A stretch of 64,000 nt of DNA from Alteromonas sp. ALT199. Lineage in GTDB: Bacteria > Pseudomonadota > Gammaproteobacteria > Enterobacterales > Alteromonadaceae. The position numbers and the translations under genes are program-made. Under the pieces are notes generated by a model, which saw nothing but the letters and a program-made list of their open reading frames with translations, did no database searches and was not told the DNA's origin. The stretch's first letter is position 1. Each line of letters opens with the position of its first letter. The DNA is taken from the NCBI RefSeq assembly GCF_018619335.1, contig NZ_JAHHDX010000115.1, forward strand, positions 1 to 64,000, given 5' to 3'. Shown piece by piece: positions 35,701-46,500 of the stretch.

Positions 35701-38700
35701 GCAGCTATACCGTAACCGCAAGCGCTACAGATGAAGCAGGAAATACAACAACCTCAACCGATACTGGTGTCCTAGATACTAGCGCTCCTGCGCTAACGCT
35801 AGATGCACAAATCACAGTAAGCGATACTACCCCAACCATTACGGGTACTACTGACCTACCCGCGGGTTCAACCGTGACGCTTTTTGTCACTGACAGTGCA
35901 GGCAGCGCGCAAATCTTTACAGCACTTGTTGATGCAGACGGTAACTTTAGTGCTGATGTTCCCGCGCCTCTTGCCGAGGGTGATTACTCAGTAACGGCTA
36001 CCGCTACAGACAGCAACGGAAATAGTGCATCTGTCACCGACAATAACGGTATCGTCGATACTGTCGCCCCCGTTATTTCACTAGATGCGCTGGGGTCAAA
36101 TAACGATACTACGCCTACCATTTCAGGCTCTACGGACTTAGCAGCGGGTGAGAGCGCAACGCTTTCAATTACCGACAACGCTGGCAATACCCAAACTGTC
36201 ACCGCAACGGTTGACGCAAACGGCAACTTTACTGTGGATGTGCCAGCTGCGCTCGCAGAAGGTGACTATACGGTTACCGCAACGGCCACCGACGATGCTG
36301 GCAACAGTGCGTCGGCCAATGCAACAGGCACAATAGACACCACAGCGCCTGCCCTAACCTTAGACCCTCAAGGGTTAGGCAACGATACAACGCCAACCAT
36401 TTCGGGAAGTACAGATCTAGCCGAAGGTAGCGTGATCTCCTTGGTTATCACAGATAGTGCAGGCAACATTCAAACGATTACAGCAACAGTTGACGCTGCA
36501 GGAAACTTTACGGTTGATATACCCGCGGCACTTGCTGAGGGCTCGTACAGTGTTGAAGCTACCGCCACTGATGAAGCAGGCAACAGCACGTCGGTTCTCG
36601 ATAATTCAGGCGTAATCGACATCACGCCACCTGAGCTAAATCTTGAAGAATTAGCGCCAGAGAATAACCTGACGCCAACTATTTCTGGCACCACAAACCT
36701 TCCAGCTGGCGCCATTGTCACACTAACGGTGGTCGACAGTGCGGGTAACACGCAAACCTTTGCTGCAACGGTACAAACCGACGGCAGTTTTGCCGCCAAC
36801 GTACCTTCGCCACTAGCTGAAGGTGACTATACGGTTACCGCAACCGCTCAAGACACGGCTGGCAACCAAAGTTCTGATTCTGAAACGGGTGGCAGCGTAG
36901 ATACCACAGCACCTATTATCACTCTGGATCCGCTTGGCACAGGTAACGATAACACGCCTACTATTAGCGGAAGTACCGACCTAGCCGCAGGAAGTACAGT
37001 AACGATTACAGTAACTGACAGTGTTGGCACTGAGCAGACGTTTACTACAACTGTTGATGCTAATGGCGACTTTAGTGCGGATGTGCCTAATCCTTTGGCA
37101 GACGGAAACTTCGACGTTACTGCAACGGCGACTGATGCTGCAGGCAATACTGCTACAGATACAGTGAGTGGCGACATAAACTCTGCCGCGCCTACACTAT
37201 CGTTAGATCCTCTTGGGTCGGGCAACGACACGACGCCGACTATTTCAGGTAACACCGACTTAGCGCCAGGTAGCACTGTCACGCTAACTGTGACCGACAG
37301 TGCTGGAAACACACAAACATTCAGTGCCATAGTGCAAGGCGATGGAAGCTTTGCGGCTGATGTCCCTGCGAGCTTACCTGAAGGTGACTATTCTGTTACT
37401 GCCACCGCCACAGACGGCGCTGGCAACAGTGCATCGGTAACCGAAAATGGCGGTAACATCGATACTACAGCTCCATCGATAACCATCGATACACAAGGGC
37501 TTGGCAATGATGCAACGCCGTCTATCTCTGGCACCACAGATCTCAATGCTGGCAATACGGTAAGCATAAGCGTGACAGACAACGCTGGAAATACTCAAAC
37601 ATTCACGGCAACCGTTCAAAACGATGGTACTTACAGTGCTGATGTGCCTGCCGATTTAGCTGAAGGCAGTTTCAGCGTGACCGTCACTGCGACTGACGAT
37701 GCGGGTAATGCTGCAACGGCAATAGATAACAACGGCGTCATAGATACAGCAGCCCCTACCGTAACGTTAGACGCACAAGGCCTAACCAACGATGCTACAC
37801 CGACTATATCGGGAACCACCGACTTGGCTGCGGGCAACACTGTAAGCATTAGCGTGACTGACAGCCAGGGCAATACGCAAACTTTCACTGCCACCGTTCA
37901 AGTGAACGGTAGCTTTAGCGCTGATATGCCAGCTGACCTTGCAGAAGGCGATTACACAGTAGAAGTGACGGTGACTGATGATGCAGGTAATCAAAACACA
38001 GCGGTTGATAACGAGGGTACAGTTGACACCACACCGCCTGTTATTAACCTTGACCCAGTGACCAGCGGCAATGACGCCACGCCAATATTAAGTGGTACTA
38101 CCGACTTGCCTGAGGGAACAACAATTACACTGGTTGTCACCGATGCAGGCGGTAATGTACAGAATCTTACTGCTACGGTGGATGCGGGTGGCACTTTCTC
38201 AGTTGAAGTACCCAGTGCGCTTGTTGATGGCGATTACGACGTAACAGCCAGTGCGAGCGATGCTGCAGGCAATAGCACGACAGTGACGGATAGCGGAAAT
38301 ATTAACACGAGCGCCCCGGACATTACGCTAGATTCCCTTGGCCAGACAAACGACGCTACGCCTCTTATTTCTGGAACAACTAACGCGTCAGTTGGTGCCG
38401 TTGTCACTTTAACAGTGACAGATAGTGCTGGAGCAGTTCAAACCTTTACTGCAACAGTACAAGGAGATGGCACCTTCAGCGCTAACGTACCGTCAAACTT
38501 GGCCGAAGGTAGCTACACAGTTGTCGCAGAAGTAACTGACGGTGCCGGAAATACAGGCTCTGACTCTGAAACTGGCGGCGTAGTAGATACCACATCACCG
38601 GCTATTGATGTGGCAGAGCAAGGTATTGGCAATGATGCGACGCCAACCATTAGCGGCACGACTGACCAGCCAGCTGGTAGCACGGTTTCCATTTCCGTCA

Positions 38701-40560
38701 CCGATAACGCTGGCAATATACAAAACTTATCAGCAATCGTACAAAGCGACGGTTCCTTTAGTGTAGAGGTGCCTGCCGATTTGTCGGAGGGTAACTACAC
38801 GGTTGAGGCTTCGGTTGTAGACGAAGCTGGCAATACAGCATCAGACGCTGAAAGCGGCGTAATCGATACAATTTCACCTGTTATTACGCTGGACGACCCA
38901 GGTACAATTAGCGACTCAACCCCAAGCATTAGCGGCACCGTTGATTTACCGCAAGGTTCTACAGTGCAGATAACAGTTGTTGATAGTGCGGGTAATACCC
39001 AGGTATTCTCTGCGTTGGTTGCCGCGGGCGGCGTATTCTCTGCCGACGTACCAGCGGCGATGGCTGAAGGAAACTTCACTGTATCTGCAACCGCCACTGA
39101 TACAGCAGGTAACAGTACAACCGATAACGAAGCAGGCGTAGTTGATACGCTTGTACCTACACTTACTATAAATGTTGCCGATACCACTAACGACGCGACG
39201 CCACTCATTACCGGTACAACCGATGAACCAGCAGGCTCTGTGGTCACCATTTTGGTAACCGATAGTGCTGGTGCAACCCAGACCTTAAGTGCAGTGGTAC
39301 AGAGTGATGGCACTTTCTCTATATCCCCGGGTACCGATTTAGCTGAAGGCGACTTCACGATAAGCGCTAGCGTCAGTGATGAGGCAGGTAATACAGCGAC
39401 AGCAAATGATACAGGAAGCGTAGATACTACAGCTCCATCTCTAACCTTAACACCACTTGAGGAAGGCAATGACACAACCCCGACTCTGTCTGGTAGCACT
39501 AACCTAGAGCAAGGCAGTGAAGTTACTCTTGTGGTAACCGACAGCGCAGGAAATGTACAAACCATCACAGCTACAGTTGATGTAAATGGAAACTTTACAG
39601 TGGATGTGCCTGCGCCTTTGGCTGAAGGTGCATACAGTGTAGAAGCCACGGCGAGTGATGAAGCGGGTAATAGTACTACCGTCGTAGACAATACAGGCGT
39701 TATTGATACGACAGCCCCTACTCTATTGTTAGATACACTAGCCCCAGACAGTGACACTACACCTACAATATCAGGGAATACTGACCTGCCTGCAGGTGCT
39801 ACGGTAACGATTACGGTTACAGATAACGCAGGTGTAAGCCAAACCTTCGATGCAACCGTTCAGGGAGACGGCAGTTTCTCGGCCGATGTGCCTAACCCAG
39901 TGGCTGAAGGAGGCTATACCGTCACAGCGGTTGCCCAAGACCCAGCCAGCAATGAGACTATTGCCACTGAAACGAACGGTAGCGTAGACACTACCGCGCC
40001 GACTATCAACTTAGATGCACAAGGCACAGGTAATGATACTACGCCAACCATCACCGGTAGCACCGATTTAAGCCCAGGTAGTTCAGTGACCATAACCGTC
40101 ACCGACAGCGCAGGAGTAGAACAAACATTTACGGCTATTGTCGATAGCAACGGTGACTTCAGCGCCGACGTGCCCAATGCAATGGCAGACGGAAACTTCG
40201 ATGTTACTGCTACCGCCACTGATGCTGCTCGAAACTCAGCGTCTGATACTACCAGCGGCAATATCAATACAGCCGTGCCAAACCTAGCCTTGGACTCGCT
40301 TGGTACAGGAAACGACACAACACCGACCATTTCCGGTACTACAGATATTGCGCCAGGCAGCACCGTATCCATCAGCGTTACCGATAGTGCAGGAAACACC
40401 CAAACATTTGGCGCCATTGTTCAAGCCAACGGTACCTACTCTGTAGATGTGCCAGCAGCCTTATCTGAAGGTAATTATTCTGTCACTGCAACTGCCACTG
40501 ATGCCTCGGGCAATACGGCAACCGCAAACGAAAATGGTGGAATTATCGATACTACTGCGC
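30760..40560 (+). repeat. Array of about 35 Ig-like adhesin repeats (type A)
   Basis: About 35 tandem units of roughly 90-95 codons, counted from the recurring NDTTPTISG-TDLPAGSTVTLTVTDSAGNTQT core and the closing IDTTAP. Units are diverged in DNA but share length and pattern, as in extension regions of calcium-stabilised RTX/Bap adhesins. The unit near 32160-32450 is atypical (GIGGSSDAPNSEV instead of TPTISG-TD). The eighth unit contains the frameshift. Confidence 0.85.
32760..32761 (+). other. Apparent one-base deletion in the adhesin gene
   Basis: The DNA reads TCTGGT-CTACCGATTTACC. A parallel repeat near 33315 reads CGGGTACTACCGATTTACC. Inserting one A after 32760 restores TTDLPSGSTVTI and joins both frames into a single product of about 5750 residues. 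There is no homopolymer at the site. Confidence 0.9.
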
Positions 40561-43500
40561 CTGCTGCACCTACTGTTGATGCGGGCAATGGTACTGAAAT
40601 TACCGGTACTGCCGAAGCAGGAGCTGTCGTAAACGTAGACGTTGACGGTGACGGCACACCTGATTTCACGGTGACTGCTGATAACGATGGTAACTGGTCA
40701 GTAACACCCTCTTCACCGCTAGCAGATGGCGTGGTTGTAACGGCAACAGCTACCGATGAAGCAGGTAATGTCAGTGCACCAGCGTCTGATACGGTAGACG
40801 CTGTTGCGCCAATTGTTGACTTTAACGATCTAACGACTAACGACACCACGCCTGCACTTACCGGTTCGGTGGACGACCCAACCGCCATTGTGGTCGTTAC
40901 CATTAACGGTACAGACTATACCGCTACAAACAATGGTGATGGCAGCTGGACACTGACTGACGATGCGGTATCGGCTCTTGCTGAAGGTACCTATATCGCA
41001 ACGGTTACTGCCACTGATGCCGATGGCAATGTGGGTTCAAATTCAGGAACGGTAGTTATTGATACTACACCACCTGCGATACCTACTGTGGATGCGGGCA
41101 ACGGCACAGAAATTACCGGTACCGCTGAAGCAGGCGCAACCGTAAATGTGGACGTGGATGGCGACGGCACGCCAGACTTCACCGTAATCGCTGATGGCGA
41201 CGGCAATTGGAGCGTGACGCCTGATACACCGCTGGCCGATGGCGTGGTTGTAACGGCAACGGCCACTGATGAAGCAGGCAATGTCAGTGCGCCAGCGTCG
41301 GATACGGTAGATGCTGTTGCGCCAGTCGTTTCAATCAATGATTTAACCACTAATGACGCTACACCAGAGCTAACGGGAACGGTTGACGATCTAAGCGCTA
41401 TCGTAGTAGTGACCATTGATGGCGTGGACTACACCGCAACTAACAATGGCGATGGAAGTTGGACCCTGGCTGACGATGCAGTGGCTACACTTGCAGATGG
41501 TAGCTATACCGCTACGGTTACTGCCACTGATGCCGATGGCAATGTGGGTTCAAATTCAGGAACGGTAGTTATTGATACTACACCACCTGCAATCCCTACT
41601 GTAGATGCTGGCAATGGCACCGAAATTACTGGTACCGCCGAAGCAGGGGCAACAGTAAATGTGGACGTGGATGGCGACGGCACGCCAGACTTCACCGTCA
41701 CAGCAGATGGCGACGGCAATTGGAGCGTGACGCCTGATACACCGCTTGCCGATGGCGTAATTGTGACCGTAACGGCAACTGACGCAGCGGGCAACATTAG
41801 TAACCCCGCCTCAGATACGGTTGACGCAGTGGCTCCAACCGTCACCTTTGATGATTTAACCACCAACGATACAACCCCTGCGCTGACAGGCACAGTGGAC
41901 GATGGTAACGCTACGGTAGTCGTTACCATCAACGGTATAGATTACCCCGCCACTAATAACGGTAACGGTACTTGGACACTGACTGACGATGAAGTCACTG
42001 CCCTCGCCGAAGGTACTTATACAGCCACGGTAACAGCCACAGATCCTGACGGTAACACTGCCACCAACACAGGCACGGTTATCGTTGATACCACGGCACC
42101 AGCAATACCTACTGTTGATGCAGGCAACGGCACTGAAATTACCGGCACAGCCGAAGCGGGCGCAACGGTAAATGTGGATGTAAACGGAGACGGCACGCCA
42201 GATTTCACCGTAATCGCTGATGGCGACGGCAATTGGAGCGTGACGCCTGATACACCAATAGCAGATGGAGTTGTAGTAACGGCAACAGCTACTGATGAAG
42301 CGGGTAACACCAGTGGGCCTGCATCTGACACGGTAGACGCCGTGGCACCTGTCGTAACCATCAATGATATAACGACCAACGACACTACGCCTGCGCTAAC
42401 AGGTACGGTTGATGACCCAACGGCTACTGTAGTAGTCACCATCGACGGCGTTGACTACACCGCTATAAATAATGGCGACGGTACGTGGGCACTAGCTGAT
42501 GACGTAGTCGCTACACTCGCCGAAGGTAGTTACCCAACATCTGTTACTGCAACTGACGATGCGGGTAATACCGATACCGACACTGGTACTATAGTAATTG
42601 ATACCACCGCGCCTACCGTTGCAATAAACGATTTAACCACCAACGACACCACACCAGAACTTACCGGTACGGTGAACGATCCGAATGCGGTTGTGGTGGT
42701 GACGATTGATGGCAATGATTACACCGCTACCAACAATGGTGATGGCACGTGGACGTTGGCTGACAATGCAGTTGCTACGCTATCAGAAGGCAGCTACCCA
42801 ACTTCGGTAAGCGCTACAGACGCCGCGGGTAACACGGTGACCAACACAGGTACAGTAATAATTGATACCACCGCGCCTACGGTAGGTATTGACGATCTAA
42901 CTACCAACGACACCACGCCTGAGCTTACCGGGACGGTGAACGACCCCAATGCAGTTGTGGTGGTAACGATTGATGGCAATGATTACACCGCTACCAACAA
43001 TGGTGATGGAACATGGACACTAACTGACAACGCAGTTGCTACGCTTGCAGAAGGCAGCTACCCAACTTCGGTAAGCGCTACAGACGCCGCGGGCAACACT
43101 GTCACCAACACAGGTACAGTAATAATTGATACCACCGCGCCTACGGTAGGTATTGACGATCTAACTACCAACGACACCACGCCTGAGCTTACTGGGACGG
43201 TGAACGACCCCAATGCAGTTGTGGTAGTGACCATTGACGGTAATGATTACACCGCTACCAACAACGGCAACGGCACGTGGACACTGGCTGATAATATCGT
43301 CGCCCTGCTTGCTGAAGGCAATTACACGGCAACGGTAACCGCCACAGATGCGGTAGGCAATCTTGCGACTGATACAGGTACAGTTGTTATCGATACCAGT
43401 ATTGATGAAAACAATAATGGTCAAACGGTAACGTTCGACAGTATCTCAAACGACTCTGGGGTGGCTGGAGACTTTGTAACCAGTGACAGCACGCTTATCT

Positions 43501-46500
43501 TTAATGGAACGGTTGACCTTGGTGACAATACTACCCTAACCGTTACCGTCGATGGTACGTCCTATACCTTTGGCACTGCCCCTGAACTTACCATTGATGG
43601 CAGCGGTAATTGGAGCCTTGATTTAACAGGCACAACGCTACCAGCAGGTACCTACGCGGTGGTGGCAACAGTTACAGACGAAGCAGGTAACTCGGCAAGC
43701 ACAGCAAGTCAAAATGTTGTTGTACAGGCTCTTGATGCTATAAACGACGGTAACACCGTTGATATGGGCGAACCTGTGGTCACGGTCAACCCACCGGAAA
43801 CTACTAGCAACGTAGATGTTATCGGCTTAGCAGAGTCTACAGGCGGAGTTGATGCAAGTGCATCCTTTACCGTTTCTCCTAACCATGTCGGTGAAGTGCT
43901 AGTAGAAGTCGACCAAATAGCTCTGGTTGCTGTTGCCGATGCCTACATTGTTGAAGTGTATGACGAGAGCGGACAACTTGTTTACAAAGGAGTAAGCGCA
44001 AACTCACAACTTGCCGATATCGGTGGCCTAGACATTTTTGATGTTACCGGCGACGAGACCATTTCGTTCACGTTGGTAGGCCTTGATGCTGGCAACTACA
44101 GTGTGGTGGTCCGCAATGATGAGAACTTACTTGAAGACTTGTTAGACAACGACAATAGTAACGATGTTAACCTTCAAGAACTTGGTTCAGCTGGCGTTGT
44201 ACTTGGGCCGGACAATCAAGCTGTCGTCCTTAATACTATTGAAACAACGTTAAATACCGGCGTTTTAGGAGTTCCAATTGGTACGGTTGGTACGCAAGTA
44301 AGGGGAGTACTAGAAACACTTCTGGAAGCTACCACAGTAATTGGCGCGGGCCAGCTTGTTAATTTGCTTACCGCGCCTCTTGATGCAATTGGTTTAACCG
44401 GCTTCCTTGATGACATTCTAAGTGTCATTGCCGATGCATTGCTCAGCAATACATTAACCTTATTGCAAGACACTGATATCACCACCACATTAACCGAATA
44501 CACCTATACGGGTGATTTGGTGGCCCAAGGCAACCTAATCGACGGTGATATTAGCGGCGTAGGTGCTGACACTATCTTAGACGGTGCCCAAGTAACGCTT
44601 GTTACCAACGCCTCTGGTGATAGTGTGGCTGTTCCTGCTACTGGTACCGTTACTATTCAAGGTAACTATGGCGTACTGGAAATTGCTGCAGACGGCACAT
44701 ACACCTATACCGCCGATGGTGACCGTAGTGCAATTGGCCAGGACGAAGTGTTTAATTACACTCTATCAGATGGTGAAACTTCTGATATTGCGGCACTTAC
44801 CATCAACATATCTGGCAGCGACTTCCCGCCAGTAGTAGCCCAAACCGATAACAATGACATGGAGTTGGGCGCACAAACGGCCATTGTGAATGCACCAGTT
44901 AGCGACAGTGACTTCCAAGTGCTTGGCTTAACCGAAGGCTCACCAGCAGCGGGCTCGCCAGAGGCTAGCACCACACTTACCGTTGATGCTGGTTTCTTTG
45001 GCGAAGTGGTTGTAGAGGTCAGTCAAACCGCGCTGGTGGCGGTTGCCGATTCGTATCGTATCGATATTGTTGATTCAGATGGCAATGTGGTTGCCACCGC
45101 TATGACGCCAGATAATCCGTTGATAGGTGATGTGGCTGGCGTAAACCTAATCGGAGTAACCGGTGACGATACGCTGGTTGCGAAATTCTCTGGGCTACCT
45201 GCCGGTGATTACACCGTGGTTGTACGCAATGATGAAAGTGCCCTTGAGACACTATTCGATCAAAATAGCGACGGCTCGATTACGCTAACAGAGTTAGGTG
45301 ATGGTGGCGTAGTGCTTGGTGAAGAAAACCAAGAAGTGGTACTAACTGCCCTTGAGGACACACTAAATGGCACTAACGCGAGTATATTAAACGGGCTTGG
45401 TTTGGGTACAGTTGTGCGAAACCTTGTACTTGAGCCAGCCTTAAGCACCGCAGATACTATCGGCGCCGGTGATTTAGTGAGTACCATTACTACAGGACTT
45501 AACTTATTAGGATTAGGCGCACTGGTAGATACCGTATTAGATGCTGTCGCAGCGGCACTGCTAAGTAATACGCTTACCTTACTTCAGTTTACCGATATAA
45601 CTTCAACACTCACTGAATATGCGTTTGAAGGTAGCACGACAACATCGGGGAATGTTATCGATGCCGCTAATACGGGCGACGTAACGGACAGCATTGCCGA
45701 GGGCGGTGTAGTGACGCAAGTTACCCATACAAACGGCGAGTCGGTGACCGTATTGGGCACTGGGCTATCGGGCATTACTATTGAAGGTGACTATGGTGAC
45801 CTCACCATCTTTGAAGACGGCAGTTACACCTATGTAGCCAACGGCGTGCGCGACGGCTTAGGCAATACAGATAGCTTCAGCTACACCATTTCAGATGGCA
45901 CTAACACATCTACCGCAAACTTAAATTTCAATTTATCAGGGCAAGGGGTATCTGCAGACTCGGCCCGTGCTGAATTAACTTATGACTTCGCTACTGATGC
46001 AGGCCTTAACGAAACTGATGCGCTTTCTCATGGATATTTATTGGGGCTAGGTGGCAGCTTTAACGATACCAGCAATACATTTGCCGTAGCGACAAATACA
46101 ACTCAAGATATTACGTTAAACGTTGATAATGGCAGTTTGCTGTCACTGGTTTCAAGCCTTACTGTTACCGTAGAGAAGTTTGAAAACGGTGCATGGGAAG
46201 CGTACAGAGTGTTCCCTAACGGCGAGCTAGTTAGCTTATTAGGCATTGATGGCGATACCGTCCTCACTGTTGACGGATTAACTGAAGGTTTGTACCGCCT
46301 GTCGATGAGCGGTACGACTGGCGTTGGCATAGCCGGTAGTATTAGTGTAGACCTATCCTCTACCATCAACTATCTTGACCAGTTTGAAGTTAGCGGCGTA
46401 CAAACCGCCACAGGCAACCTGTTCGAAAACGATGTTCTGTTTGGCCCAACATACGACGTAACCGTATCTACTGATGGAGCAACCTTCCAAGACGCCACTG

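Noticed and set aside
30760..43388. Possible CRISPR array or satellite DNA because of the long tandem repetition
   Set aside because: Repeats are 264-513 nt and fully coding with codon-level pattern; no short palindromic repeats with spacers.
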